A DNA stretch of 64,000 nucleotides from contig JAEYWK010000074.1 in NCBI GenBank assembly GCA_023431345.1, forward strand, positions 93,264 through 157,263, read 5' to 3'. Each line of letters starts with the position of its first letter. The stretch's first letter is position 1. The notes under the pieces were generated by a model. It was not told the origin of the DNA. It did no database searches and saw only the letters and a program-made list of their open reading frames with translations. The position numbers and the translations under genes were made by a program. The DNA is from Pseudomonadota bacterium. GTDB lineage: Bacteria; Myxococcota_A; Polyangia; Polyangiales; Polyangiaceae. This document shows, piece by piece, positions 1 to 9,560 of the stretch.

Positions 1-844
1 CTAGGATCATGAGCACCGAGTCGACACACTCGGCGAAGCTCACGACCTTACGCTCCCCCTCGTCGAGGCGCGAGAAAGCTCTGAGCTTCAACACCAAGTC
101 GCGGATGCGCTCGAGCCCGTGCTGCGTCTCGTCGAGCCGCGAGCTGGCGCGCTGAAAGCGCTGCTCGGCCCGTGCTTTTTCGCCGGCCAGCATCTCGTCG
201 CGAAATTGTTCGACCGAGCGACGCGTGGTGTCGATGTGGTTCAACGCGAACGACAAGGGGTTGTTGATCTCGTGGGCGATGCCCGCGACGAGCTCACCCA
301 GCGAAGCCATCTTCGCGCTCTGCACCAGCTTGGCGTGCGTGGTCTTGACCTCGCGGTAGGCCTCTTCGAGGTCCTGATTGGTCTGTCGCAAGCTGGCGTT
401 CGCTTGCGCGAGCTCGCGGTTGGCGTGCGCCAGCTTCTTGCGCTGGGCGTGCAGCTCCAGGAAGACTCGCACCTTGCTGCGCAGCACGGCCGGGTTGAGC
501 GGCTTGAACAGGAAGTCCACCGCCCCCGAGTCGTAGCCACGCAAGATGTTGTCATCGCTGTGGTGAGTGGCGGTCAAGAAGATGATCGGCACGTCGCGCG
601 TCGCCGGGTGCATGCGCACGTGTCGCGCCACCTCGTAGCCGTCAATCTCCGGCATTTGCACGTCGAGCAGCAAGACCGCGAACTCTTGACGGAGCAGCAA
701 GCGAAGCGCCTGCTGCCCCGAGTTGGCAGAGACCACGTTGCAGGGCTGCCCTTCGAGCACCAGCTGCAGCACCGTCAAGTTCGCATCGACGTCGTCCACG
801 ATCAGCACCGACGGCAGCTCGCGCTCGAGGCCCGGGGCGCTCAT
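1..844 (-). CDS. Response regulator-histidine kinase, 3' end cut off
   Basis: Open reading frame on the minus strand running off the window edge, so its C-terminus is missing. About 281 residues are visible. An N-terminal receiver domain carries the acidic pair (IVDDVD) near residue 18 and the phospho-acceptor Asp in LLLDVQMPEIDG. A coiled-coil follows, then a histidine-kinase dimerisation domain with the H-box AHEINNPL. The ATPase domain must lie outside the window. The start ATG (842-844) overlaps the CheR stop in an ATGA, so the two genes should be translationally coupled. It is the last visible gene of the porin/PstS-like/hybrid kinase/CheR operon and is probably the cytoplasmic output or relay kinase of that system. 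The receiver-then-kinase order is seen directly; the signalling role is inferred. Confidence 0.88.
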   Translation of the reverse strand, partial: MSAPGLERELPSVLIVDDVDANLTVLQLVLEGQPCNVVSANSGQQALRLLLRQEFAVLLLDVQMPEIDGYEVARHVRMHPATRDVPIIFLTATHHSDDNILRGYDSGAVDFLFKPLNPAVLRSKVRVFLELHAQRKKLAHANRELAQANASLRQTNQDLEEAYREVKTTHAKLVQSAKMASLGELVAGIAHEINNPLSFALNHIDTTRRSVEQFRDEMLAGEKARAEQRFQRASSRLDETQHGLERIRDLVLKLRAFSRLDEGERKVVSFAECVDSVLMIL

Positions 845-1671
845 GCGTCACTCCGCCGCTGGAACAGGCGGTTTGCCGGCGAAACATCGGCATAGCGATC
901 ACGCTCGCCGGGCGGCAACGCTTCGCTGGCGCCCAAGCACAAGAAGCCTCCTCGAGCCAGCCCGTCTGCGAACAGCTCGAACACCCGACGGCGCAGCTCT
1001 TCGCCAAAGTAGATGAGCACGTTACGGCAGAATATCAGCTGCATCTCGCCGAGCGAGTAGTCGCTGACCAGATCGTGCTGGAAAACGTGCACGTTCTTCT
1101 TCAGCGCGGGCACGATCGAGACATTACCGTAACCGCGCAGCCAATAGCGGCCGAAGTCCTGCTGCCCGCCGGCGTCGCGGTAGTTCTGGGCCGAGCTCGC
1201 CAAGCTCGCCTCCGGGTACACGCCGTCGCGCGTCTGCTCGATGGCCGCCGTGCTCATGTCGGTCGCGTAGATCTGTGACCGCTCGTAGAGTCCCGCCTCG
1301 GCGAGCAAGATGGCGGTCGCGTAGACCTCTTGGCCCGAGGCGCAGCCGGCGTGCCAAACCTTGAGCTCTGGGTACGTGCGGAGCGCGGGGATGACGAGCT
1401 GGCGAATCGCCCGATACACGGGCGGATCGCGGAACATCTCCGTCACGCGCACCGTCAGCACGTCGAGCACGGCCCCGAACACGGCCGGCTCTCGGATCAA
1501 GCGATGCTGCAGCTCGCCCAGGTTCTTGGCGCCGACCTTGGCTGCCGCAGCCGCCACCCGGCGCTGTATCGAGTCGCGCGCGTAGAGTCGGAAATCGTAG
1601 CCGTAGCAGGCGTTGATGGCGTCGAGCAGCAAGCTCACCTCGAGCGCTTCTGCCGCATCCGGCGGCAACAT
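841..1671 (-). CDS. cheR: CheR-type protein-glutamate methyltransferase
   Basis: 276 residues, the usual CheR length. It shows the N-terminal CheR helical domain, then VTEMFRDP, the SAM-binding motif I as HAGCASGQEVYA (the family usually has a GCSTGEEPYS-like sequence), and the typical CRNVLIYF segment. CheR enzymes transfer a methyl group from SAM to glutamates on chemoreceptors. No chemoreceptor, CheB, CheA or CheW is in this stretch, so its substrate may be the adjacent membrane kinase or something encoded elsewhere. The start ATG overlaps the upstream kinase stop (TGATG) and the stop overlaps the next gene (ATGA). A longer minus-strand frame extends upstream to 2337, but this start is set by that overlap and by the family N-terminus. 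Confidence 0.9.
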   Translation of the reverse strand: MLPPDAAEALEVSLLLDAINACYGYDFRLYARDSIQRRVAAAAAKVGAKNLGELQHRLIREPAVFGAVLDVLTVRVTEMFRDPPVYRAIRQLVIPALRTYPELKVWHAGCASGQEVYATAILLAEAGLYERSQIYATDMSTAAIEQTRDGVYPEASLASSAQNYRDAGGQQDFGRYWLRGYGNVSIVPALKKNVHVFQHDLVSDYSLGEMQLIFCRNVLIYFGEELRRRVFELFADGLARGGFLCLGASEALPPGERDRYADVSPANRLFQRRSDA

Positions 1672-4600
1672 CAGGCCGCACCCTCGCTCAGCCAGGACTG
1701 CAGCTTGGCGATCAGCTTGTCGCCGTCCACCGGCTTGGGCAGGTAGTCGCTCGCGCCCGCCTCCAGGCAGCGCTCGCGCTCGCCCTTCATGGCCTTGGCC
1801 GTGAGCGCGATCACCGGCAGCGTCGAGAGCCGCGGCACTTGCCGCAGTCGGCGCATCGCCTCGTAGCCATCCATCTCGGGCATCATGATGTCCATCAGCA
1901 CGCCGCGGATGTCTTGATGGTTCGCCAAGGCCTCGAGCGCCTCCCTGCCCGTCTCCACCGTCAACACCTCCGCGCCCTTGCTGCGCAGCAGCGCCGACAG
2001 CGAGTATACCGTGCGAATATCGTCCTCGGCCAGCAGCAGCTTGACACCGCGCAGCGTGATGTCGGGGCGGGCCGCGGGCAGCGCGCTTCCGCCTGCCGCC
2101 GCGCCCGTCACGTGCCGCACGAACAGCCGCACCTCTTCGAGCAGCCGCTCGGCGGAGGTGCCGTCTTTGAGCACGATCGCCTCGGCGTAGGCCATCAGCT
2201 CGCGTGTCTCTTGCTTCGATAGCGTGCGGCCGGTGTGAACCAGCACCCGCGGCGCGCCCAGCTCCGGCCGCTTCCGCAGCGCACGCAGCAGCGCCAGCCC
2301 GTCCATGTCGGGCAAGCCCAGGTCCAGGATCACGCAACCGAAGCGTCCGGTCGCGAGCGCGTCGAGGGCGGCGCCGGCCGACTGCACATGCTCGCCGCCC
2401 AGGCCGCCTCGCTCGAGCACCGTCAGCAGCGACGCCCCGTACTGCGCGTCGTCTTCGACGACGAGCACGCCCTGGGCGATGGCGGTCTGCGGCACCAGCC
2501 TGCGCACCATGCCGGCCAGCTCGGCGTGGCTAGCGGGCTTCACCAAGTAGCCCACCGCGCCCATCGCCAAGCCGCGATGCGGCTCCGCGACACCAGACAC
2601 GAAATGTACGGGAATGGCGCGCGTCAGCTCATCCTGCTTGAGGCGCTCCATCACGCTCCAGCCGTCGATGTCGGGCAGGTTGATGTCCAGCACGATGCCC
2701 AGCGGGCGCCCCCGCCGCGCCCACCGCAGCGCTTCCTCGCCGCTGCTGACCACGACCGCCTTCAAGCCGCGCGCGCGCGCGATGTCGACCAGCTGCGTCG
2801 CCTGCGAGCCGTCGTCTTCCACGATCAGCAGGTAGCCTTCGGTCGGCGAGAGCGACGGGCTGTCGTCCTCGACCCGGGCCGGCTCAGCTCGAGTGGAGAG
2901 CGCCTCGGAGGTCTTTTCCGGAACCACGCACACGAAGCAGCTGCCGGAGCTGGAGCTACCCGCGAGCAGCAAATCACCACCAAGCAGGCGCGCCGACTCG
3001 CGGGCGATCGAGAGGCCCAGCCCCGTTCCGCCGTAGCCACGGTTGGCCTGCCCCTGCGCCTGCTCGAACGGCGCAAACACCCGTTCGCGCTCCGCTTCCG
3101 GGATACCGATGCCGGTGTCGGTCACCGTGAAGGCCACGCCCGGACCGACGACGTGACTTGCCGCCAGATCGCGCGCCGGACCGATCTCGAGCGTGACGCT
3201 GCCCTGGGCCGTGAACTTGAGCGCGTTACTCAGCAGGTTCGTGAGGATACGCTCGACGCGCTGGCGATCGGTCACGATGCGCTCGGCCGTGCCAGCCGTG
3301 ATGCGCGTCACGAGCTGCACGCCCTTTTGGGCCGCGGTGGCCTCGAACAAGCGGCGCGCGAAGGCCAAGAAGCGGCTCGGCTCGACCGCCTCGAGCTGCA
3401 CCTCTTGCTTGCCGGCTTCGATCTTCGACAGGTCGAGCACCTCGTTGATGAGCGACAAGAGGTCCTGGCCGGCCGCGTGCACCGTTCGCAAATGTTCGAC
3501 CTGCTTCGGCGTCAGGTTCCCGTGCTCGTTCTCAGCCAGCAAGTGCGAGAGTAGCAGCATGCTGTTGAGCGGCGTGCGGAGCTCGTGCGACATGTTGGCC
3601 AGGAACTGAGACTTGTAGGCGCTGACGCGCTTGAGCTCGTCGGCCTTGGTCGCCAGCACCCCACGCGCCTGGCTCAGCTCTGCGTTCTGCTCGCTGAGCG
3701 CCTTGCGCTGCTGCTCGAGCTCCTCGTTGGCCCGGCGCAGCTCGTCCTGTTGAGCCAAGAGCTCCTGATTGTTGAGCCGCAGCTCCTCCTCCTGCGCCGT
3801 GAGCCGCTCCGCTTGAGCCTGCGTCTCGACGAGCAGCTTCTGCCGCGCGACGCCGGCTCGCGCCGCTTCGAGGGCGGAGCAGACGAGGGGTCGCACCGCC
3901 AATAAAAGCTCGCGCGCGACCTCGGTCGAGGGCCGCAGCAGCGCGAGCTCGAGCACGCCGATCGAGCGCTCGAAGCTCACGAGCGGCAAGAGCAGCAGCT
4001 GGCGAGGCGTCGCTTCGCCGAGGCCAGAGCGGATCTTCGAGTAGCCGTCGGGCAGGTCGTCGACCACGCGCAGCTCGCTGGTGGACATTGCCTGCCCCAC
4101 CAGGCCCTCGCCGCCGCCAAATCGCGCGGTGACGGCTGCACGTTCGAGCGTGGCCTCGCCGGCGTAGACGCCCGTCAGCTGCAGCACGCCGTCCTCGGAG
4201 CGCAAGTAGAGCGCTCCCGCCAAAGCCCCCACGCGCTGCGCCAAACAGGCGAGCGCGTGCTCAGCCACCGCCTTCGGATCGAGCTCACCGCGTAGCTGGT
4301 CGCTCACCTCGGCGATGCCGGCCTTGAGCCAGTCGTCTCGCTCGCGCGCGGCAGAGAGGCGCGCGAGCCCCTCCGCCATGAGGTTGGCCTGCTCGGCTAC
4401 CTTGCCCAGCTCGTCGCGAGCCGCGATCGGGATGGGCTTGCTGAAGTCGCCGGTGCCGAAGCGAGCCAGCCCCGTCGTGAGCTGGGTCAGGGCCCGAAGC
4501 ACGCTGCTGGCGCCCCAGAACGCCAGCAGCGCCACGATCACCACGCCGCCCGCAGTAATGCCGTGCCGCAGCCGCTCGGCGCGAGTGCTCACGTCTCGCA

Positions 4601-5108
4601 CGGCTTGGAAGGAGTCGCGCAGCTCGTGGCGATCGAGCCCCGTCGCCCTCTTGAGCAGCTCGCTGGCCTTGCGCTGTTGCTCTTGCATGCGCGTAACCTG
4701 CTGCGCCAAGGACTCGCTCGACTCCCCTTCGATCATGCGGCGCGACACGTCTTGCGCGATCTCGAAGTAGGCTTGCACGTTCCAGCGCACCGCGGCGGCG
4801 CTGGGGGCATCGACGGCCGCGCCTGCGCCCGTGAGCAGCTCGAAGAGCTTGATTTTGTGGGCCTGGGCCGCGTCGAGCCCCGCCACGTCTTGGGCCGCCA
4901 CCGCGTCTTGCATCGCGCGCGCCATGCGCTCGAGCTCGGCCTCGACGCGCGGCCCGACTTCGCTGCGCGGCACCAGGCGCCCCTGGACGCGATCGAGCTC
5001 TCGCGCCTGCTGCTCGCCCAACCAGGCGCTGACGGCGAGGGTGCCGAGCAGCGCCATCAAGGCCGCTCCGATGATCGCGAACAGCTTCCCGCGCAGGGTC
5101 GTGGTCAC
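1671..5108 (-). CDS. Hybrid sensor histidine kinase, HAMP-GAF-HisKA-HATPase-REC x3
   Basis: 1145 residues from a GTG start that overlaps the preceding stop (GTGA). Transmembrane segments at about 9-29 and 183-205 enclose a roughly 150-residue helical periplasmic sensor region. Then come a HAMP linker (about 205-255), a GAF-like domain (about 262-415), a long coiled-coil (about 420-495), and a HisKA domain with phospho-acceptor His508 in MSHELRTPLN. The ATPase domain (GYGGTGLGLS) follows, and three consecutive receiver domains end the protein, with Asp sites in VLDINLPDIDG, ILDLGLPDMDG and LMDIMMPEMDG. It is an inner-membrane phosphorelay hub. The gene just upstream encodes a small PstS-like periplasmic protein, a plausible ligand-presenting partner (inference). 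Three tandem receivers imply several phosphorylation routes, probably including the downstream kinase. Confidence 0.92.
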   Translation of the reverse strand: MTTTLRGKLFAIIGAALMALLGTLAVSAWLGEQQARELDRVQGRLVPRSEVGPRVEAELERMARAMQDAVAAQDVAGLDAAQAHKIKLFELLTGAGAAVDAPSAAAVRWNVQAYFEIAQDVSRRMIEGESSESLAQQVTRMQEQQRKASELLKRATGLDRHELRDSFQAVRDVSTRAERLRHGITAGGVVIVALLAFWGASSVLRALTQLTTGLARFGTGDFSKPIPIAARDELGKVAEQANLMAEGLARLSAARERDDWLKAGIAEVSDQLRGELDPKAVAEHALACLAQRVGALAGALYLRSEDGVLQLTGVYAGEATLERAAVTARFGGGEGLVGQAMSTSELRVVDDLPDGYSKIRSGLGEATPRQLLLLPLVSFERSIGVLELALLRPSTEVARELLLAVRPLVCSALEAARAGVARQKLLVETQAQAERLTAQEEELRLNNQELLAQQDELRRANEELEQQRKALSEQNAELSQARGVLATKADELKRVSAYKSQFLANMSHELRTPLNSMLLLSHLLAENEHGNLTPKQVEHLRTVHAAGQDLLSLINEVLDLSKIEAGKQEVQLEAVEPSRFLAFARRLFEATAAQKGVQLVTRITAGTAERIVTDRQRVERILTNLLSNALKFTAQGSVTLEIGPARDLAASHVVGPGVAFTVTDTGIGIPEAERERVFAPFEQAQGQANRGYGGTGLGLSIARESARLLGGDLLLAGSSSSGSCFVCVVPEKTSEALSTRAEPARVEDDSPSLSPTEGYLLIVEDDGSQATQLVDIARARGLKAVVVSSGEEALRWARRGRPLGIVLDINLPDIDGWSVMERLKQDELTRAIPVHFVSGVAEPHRGLAMGAVGYLVKPASHAELAGMVRRLVPQTAIAQGVLVVEDDAQYGASLLTVLERGGLGGEHVQSAGAALDALATGRFGCVILDLGLPDMDGLALLRALRKRPELGAPRVLVHTGRTLSKQETRELMAYAEAIVLKDGTSAERLLEEVRLFVRHVTGAAAGGSALPAARPDITLRGVKLLLAEDDIRTVYSLSALLRSKGAEVLTVETGREALEALANHQDIRGVLMDIMMPEMDGYEAMRRLRQVPRLSTLPVIALTAKAMKGERERCLEAGASDYLPKPVDGDKLIAKLQSWLSEGAA

Positions 5109-5581
5109 CGGATGAGCAGCTCCTTCACCCCCGAGAGCTTCGTCGCTGCCTTCACGTAGCCCACCGCCCCCGGATACTTGGCCACGTAGCTGACCACGCT
5201 CTCCTCGGAGTCGACCTCGGGCGGCGGCACGTCTCGCCCCGAGAAGATGCGCTGCTGCCAGTAGCTACGAACGGCGGCGAGGCTGCGCTTCAGCACGACT
5301 TCGCAGAAGCGTCGCCGCACCGCGCTGCCGGCGCGCAAGTCGACGGGCGAGATTGCGTCTCCGTGCGGCCAGCGCGTGGCCTTCTTCAAGAACGCGTCGG
5401 CCACGAAGTCGCGGCTGGCCGAGGTCTGCGGGTTGCTCGCGTGCACGATCAAGCGCAGGCCGGCGTCGGGCTCGGCCCGGGCGAGCCGGCTCCCCGTCAC
5501 GCCTCGCGCAGCGGCCAGCAGCAAAGCGAGCAGCACCGGGCGACGGTGGAGCGGGCGAAGGTTCGAGCTCATGCGGGACAT
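5105..5581 (-). CDS. Small PstS-like periplasmic substrate-binding protein
   Basis: 158 residues with an Arg-rich N-terminus and hydrophobic stretch (VLLALLLAAARGV) that looks like a signal peptide. The mature part resembles the short phosphate-type substrate-binding fold: LIVHASNPQTS near the N-terminus, YWQQRIFSG in the middle and a C-terminal YPGAVGYVKA segment. It is about half the size of a transport PstS, and no pstCAB genes are adjacent, so a sensory rather than a transport role is inferred. The start lies 3 nt after the porin stop and the stop overlaps the kinase GTG. A second ATG at 5570-5572 is an alternative start; neither has a clear ribosome-binding site, consistent with coupled translation. 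Confidence 0.75.
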   Translation of the reverse strand: MSRMSSNLRPLHRRPVLLALLLAAARGVTGSRLARAEPDAGLRLIVHASNPQTSASRDFVADAFLKKATRWPHGDAISPVDLRAGSAVRRRFCEVVLKRSLAAVRSYWQQRIFSGRDVPPPEVDSEESVVSYVAKYPGAVGYVKAATKLSGVKELLIR

Positions 5582-5584
5582 GGT

Positions 5585-6784
5585 TCAGAAGTACGCCGTG
5601 GTTTTGGCCACGAACACGCCCCAATCCTTGGTGAGCTCGCTGAGCCGCCGGTTGTCGTTGAGCTGGCTTTGCAGCACGCCGGTGCCGTGCATGTAGTGAC
5701 CCTCCAGCTTGAGCAGCCAGTTGGGCGTCAGGTCGTAGCGGAGCGTGACGGCGACGTCGTGCTGGAAGGTGCCACGCGAGTCCGTACCCGCCGGCAACGT
5801 GGCCTCGACGTCGTAGAAGGCGGCTGAGTAGTACACGCCCGGCGTGAACCAAGGGGCGACCTGGTAGGACGCCATCACGTAGCCGCCCCGGTTCTCCACG
5901 CTCGACCGCGGGAGCACGAGGTTGGTCTCGTAGCTTCCATACGTGCGTCCGTACTCGGCAGCTAGCCATAGCCCGTCGCGCTGGTATTCAGCGGACGCGA
6001 CCCACAGCTTGATCGGCGCCTTCGCCCAAACTTCGCCGCTAAAGTCGCTCGGGAGCTGCCCGTCCGCTTCGTAGGCGGCGCGCTGCGCGGGGGTCGGCTG
6101 GAACTCGAAATCGAAGCGCATGAACTGCGCGCTAGCGCCGAGCTGCAAGCCATCGAGCGGCGTCGACCACGTCAGCCTGCCGCCGGCGTCGTAAGGCACG
6201 TCGAACCCTCTGAACTGAATCGAAGCGTCCACCCCGTTCACGAAGATGGTGCCGGCATATGCGCGATACTCGAGCGCCCCCGCTTCGCCGAGCGAGATGT
6301 CACCGTACAGCTCCGCGCCGGTCTGCGCGAACAGCGACTCTCGACTCGCGACCGGGTACACCGACTGCGGCAGCAAGATGGGCACACGGCCCGCGTCGAT
6401 GTCGTTCGACTCGTTGTACAGCCCCCACGGCAGCTTCGTTTTGCCGGCGCGCACGCCCAGCCACTCGAAGAAGCGATAGTCGAGGTAGTACCAATCCAGC
6501 TGCGGCGCGTAGTTCCCGAGGGGCCCGAGGTCGTGCGCGAAGAGCTGGACCCCGACGCGGAGCTCCGGGCTCAGCTGCTGCGTGAAATTGAGCCCGACCT
6601 CGCTGAAGTCGACGCTGCCCTGCTTGCGCGCGGTCTCGGCCAGGTAGTTGTTTTTACTGGTCTTGATGTAACCCTGGCTGACGAAGCCGTGGATCTGCGG
6701 TGTGGAAGGCGGCTCTTGCCCCCAGGCAGGCCCCGTGAGGAGTCCTACCATCAGCACGCCCAGGCACGCACGTGAGCCAACCAT
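5585..6784 (-). CDS. Outer-membrane porin (OprO/P-like beta-barrel)
   Basis: 399 residues from the chosen start (ATG 6782-6784), preceded by GAGGG. The frame stays open ten codons further upstream to 6814, but that start lacks a binding site. A signal peptide is clear (hydrophobic core, cleavage after GPAWG). The mature protein has alternating aromatic and polar residues typical of beta-strands (for example WYYLDYRFFEW) and ends with a terminal Phe (TTAYF), the usual barrel C-terminus. Many related porins in environmental bacteria are labelled phosphate-selective OprO/OprP. It opens the sensory operon and precedes the PstS-like gene by 3 nt, so it may admit the ligand that the system senses. 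The ion specificity is unknown. Confidence 0.82.
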   Translation of the reverse strand: MVGSRACLGVLMVGLLTGPAWGQEPPSTPQIHGFVSQGYIKTSKNNYLAETARKQGSVDFSEVGLNFTQQLSPELRVGVQLFAHDLGPLGNYAPQLDWYYLDYRFFEWLGVRAGKTKLPWGLYNESNDIDAGRVPILLPQSVYPVASRESLFAQTGAELYGDISLGEAGALEYRAYAGTIFVNGVDASIQFRGFDVPYDAGGRLTWSTPLDGLQLGASAQFMRFDFEFQPTPAQRAAYEADGQLPSDFSGEVWAKAPIKLWVASAEYQRDGLWLAAEYGRTYGSYETNLVLPRSSVENRGGYVMASYQVAPWFTPGVYYSAAFYDVEATLPAGTDSRGTFQHDVAVTLRYDLTPNWLLKLEGHYMHGTGVLQSQLNDNRRLSELTKDWGVFVAKTTAYF

Positions 6785-7037
6785 GCAAAGTTCCCTCGTC
6801 TTCGCGCCAACCACGAAGATTCACGGGCCAGGATCGCCAGCGCGACGACGGCTGTCAATTGCGTCGCGCCCGGGGGCGGTGCGCATGTTTCCTGAGTGGT
6901 TCTGACGACATCGCGGATTGTCGCAAAAAGCCTCAGTCGCCATCTTGACGCCCACGCCCGTCATGACGCCGGCGCCTGTCATGCCCGTCACGGCTCTGTC
7001 AGGATCGCGCCGGGCGTGCTCTGCTTGGGGGTTGACG

Positions 7038-9560
7038 ATGATGGAGACCGTCGTTCCCGCTGGCACGCCAAGCAGCAAACCCCCACGCGTCCTGGTAGTC
7101 GACGACGAGCCGCAGGTCCTCGTGGCGCTGTCGGACCTGCTCGAAGACGACTTCGAGGTCATGACCGCCAACGAGCCGGAGCAGGCGCTGCGCATGGCCG
7201 AGGCGGATCGCGAGATCGCGGTCGTGCTGTCGGACCAACGCATGCCGCGCATGAGCGGCGACGAGCTGCTGGCTCGTCTTCGACAATGCTCCGACGCGAC
7301 GCGCGTGCTGTGCACGGGCTACGCCGACCTGCAGGCCGTGATGCGATCGGTCAACGAGGGCAAGATCTTCGCCTACATCACCAAGCCGTGGGACGGACCG
7401 GACCTACGGCTCAAGATCCAGCACGCGGCCGACAACTTCCGGCTCCACCACGAGCTCGCCTACGAGAAGCAGCTGCTCGGCGATTTGATGCGGAGCATAC
7501 CCGACGCGATCTTCTTCAAGGATCTCGATCGGCGCTACGTGCGGGTGAACGCTGCCTTCTTGGAAGCCCTCGGCCGGCGCGAGCACGAGGTGCTCGGCAA
7601 GCGTTTGTCGGAGCTCACGAGCGACGCACGAACCGCGCTCGAGATCGAGGCGCGCGAAATGCAAATCTTGACCGACGGTCAGCCGCGACGAGACGTGCTG
7701 CGCTACGTGACCCACCGCGGGACGCCCGTTTCGTCGCTGACGACGCGCGCGGCGGTGCGCTCGCGCGACGGCAAAATGGTGGGCCTGGTAGGCATTGCTC
7801 AAGACATCACCGAGACGACGCGCACCCAAGAGGCGCTCCGCGCGAGCGAGGAGCGGCTGCGCCTGGCGTTCTTGGCGTCCAACAGCGGGCTGTTCGACTG
7901 GAACCTGGAGACGGGCGAGACCATGTATTCGCCGACGTCTGCCCTGGAGAGCAGCGGCCCCACCGCCATCCACGATTTCGCGGCCCTCGAGCAGCGCGTG
8001 CACGCCGACGACGTGGGGCGGCTGCGCGCGGCCCTCAACGCGCACCTCGAGCGGCGCGAGCCCTTGCGCGGCTTTCAGCTGCGCGCGGCCGACACCGCCG
8101 GCGACTACCGCTGGGTCGAGATCAGCGCGCAGGCAGCGTGGAACGAGGCGGGCAAGGCCGTGCGCTTGGTAGGCGCGACCCTCGACATCACGGAGCGCAA
8201 GGAGCTCGACAACCGCGTGAGGCGCCTCGACTACCTCGCGCGGCACGACGAGCTCACGGGGCTGGTGAACCGCGGCCACTTCACGGCCGAGCTCGGGCGG
8301 GAGCTCTCTGCCGCGAGCGCGCGCGGCGAGCACGTCGCGGTCACGGCGCTCGACATCGTCCGCTTTCGGCACGTCAACGAATCGCTCGGTCGCGAGCAAG
8401 GCGACCTGCTGCTCAAGGAGGTCGCCCTTCGCATCAGCGCCGCGGCCGGACCCGAGCGGCTCGTGGCCCGCTTCCAGGGCGATTCGTTCGTCGTCATGCT
8501 GCCCGGCGTGACGCAAGAGGCGGACGCCGCGACTTGGTTGCAGCAGGTCCTGCTGCCGGCGCTGCAGAAGCCGGTCCCGATGGAGGGCACCGACCTGACC
8601 CTCTCGACCAAGGCCGGCATCGCCGTCTTCCCGTCGGACGCCGACCAAGCCGACACGCTGATCGCCCGCGCCGAGACCGCGCTCAAGCAGGCCAAGCAAC
8701 AGGCCCAGCCTTACCTCTTCTACGCCCCGAGCATGAACAGCAGGGTCGCGGAGCGGCTTCGCCTCGAGACGAAGCTGCGGCGCGCGCTCGCGAACGACGA
8801 GTTTCTACTGTTCTATCAGCCGAAGGTCGATCTCAAGACAGGGGCCATGGTGGGCGTGGAAGCGCTCATTCGCTGGCGTGATCCCGAGGTGGGTCTCGTA
8901 CCGCCGGGGCAATTCATCCCCCTGCTCGAGGAGACGGAGCTCATCTTGCCGGTGGGGCGCTGGGTGGCAGAGCGGGCGGCGCGGCAGTACACCGAGTGGC
9001 TCGAGCGCGGCCTCCAGCCGCCGCGCATCGCGGTGAACGTGTCGGCGCTGCAGCTGGCGCAGCACGACTTCGTTCGAAGCATCGACGAGATCTTGGAGCG
9101 CTACCCGCGAGCTACCGCGGGTCTCGACATCGAGCTCACCGAGAGCGTCCTCATGGACGACTTGACCGGGAACATCGAGAAGCTTCGCGAGCTCAAGCGC
9201 CGCGGCTTGAAGGTGGCGATCGACGATTTCGGCACCGGCTATTCCTCGCTCGGGTACCTCAGCCGACTGCCGCTCGACGCGCTCAAGGTCGATCGCTCGT
9301 TCATCGACGAGATGGCCGACGATCCGCAGCAGATGTCGATCGTGACCGCCATCATCTCCCTGGCGCACTCGCTGGACCTCAAGGTCATCGCGGAGGGCGT
9401 CGAGACCGCCACCCAGGCCCAGCTGCTGCGCTTGCTGCGCTGCGACCAAATCCAGGGCTATTTGATGGCGAGGCCGCAGCCGCCGGAGGAGGTCGCGCAG
9501 CTGATCGGCAAGGAGCTCTCGATTCCGCGGCCCCAGAAGGGCCACGAAGACGCGCGCTAG
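7038..9560 (+). CDS. c-di-GMP phosphodiesterase, REC-PAS-PAS-GGDEF-EAL
   Basis: 840 residues. An N-terminal receiver domain has its Asp at about residue 66 (VLSDQRMPRMSG). Two PAS domains follow (about 150-270 and 270-390), then a GGDEF domain and an EAL domain. The GGDEF signature is degenerate (QGDSF), so cyclase activity is unlikely; it may bind GTP as a regulatory site. The EAL part keeps the catalytic motifs EALIRW, ELTESVL, IDDFGTGYSS and KVIAEGVET, so c-di-GMP hydrolysis is expected. Start ATG at 7038 (or 7041) follows a GGGGG stretch; an upstream TTG at 6918 would add 40 unlikely residues. It is transcribed divergently from the porin operon across about 250 nt, and the receiver may be phosphorylated by one of those kinases (inference). 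Confidence 0.92.
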   Translation: MMETVVPAGTPSSKPPRVLVVDDEPQVLVALSDLLEDDFEVMTANEPEQALRMAEADREIAVVLSDQRMPRMSGDELLARLRQCSDATRVLCTGYADLQAVMRSVNEGKIFAYITKPWDGPDLRLKIQHAADNFRLHHELAYEKQLLGDLMRSIPDAIFFKDLDRRYVRVNAAFLEALGRREHEVLGKRLSELTSDARTALEIEAREMQILTDGQPRRDVLRYVTHRGTPVSSLTTRAAVRSRDGKMVGLVGIAQDITETTRTQEALRASEERLRLAFLASNSGLFDWNLETGETMYSPTSALESSGPTAIHDFAALEQRVHADDVGRLRAALNAHLERREPLRGFQLRAADTAGDYRWVEISAQAAWNEAGKAVRLVGATLDITERKELDNRVRRLDYLARHDELTGLVNRGHFTAELGRELSAASARGEHVAVTALDIVRFRHVNESLGREQGDLLLKEVALRISAAAGPERLVARFQGDSFVVMLPGVTQEADAATWLQQVLLPALQKPVPMEGTDLTLSTKAGIAVFPSDADQADTLIARAETALKQAKQQAQPYLFYAPSMNSRVAERLRLETKLRRALANDEFLLFYQPKVDLKTGAMVGVEALIRWRDPEVGLVPPGQFIPLLEETELILPVGRWVAERAARQYTEWLERGLQPPRIAVNVSALQLAQHDFVRSIDEILERYPRATAGLDIELTESVLMDDLTGNIEKLRELKRRGLKVAIDDFGTGYSSLGYLSRLPLDALKVDRSFIDEMADDPQQMSIVTAIISLAHSLDLKVIAEGVETATQAQLLRLLRCDQIQGYLMARPQPPEEVAQLIGKELSIPRPQKGHEDAR

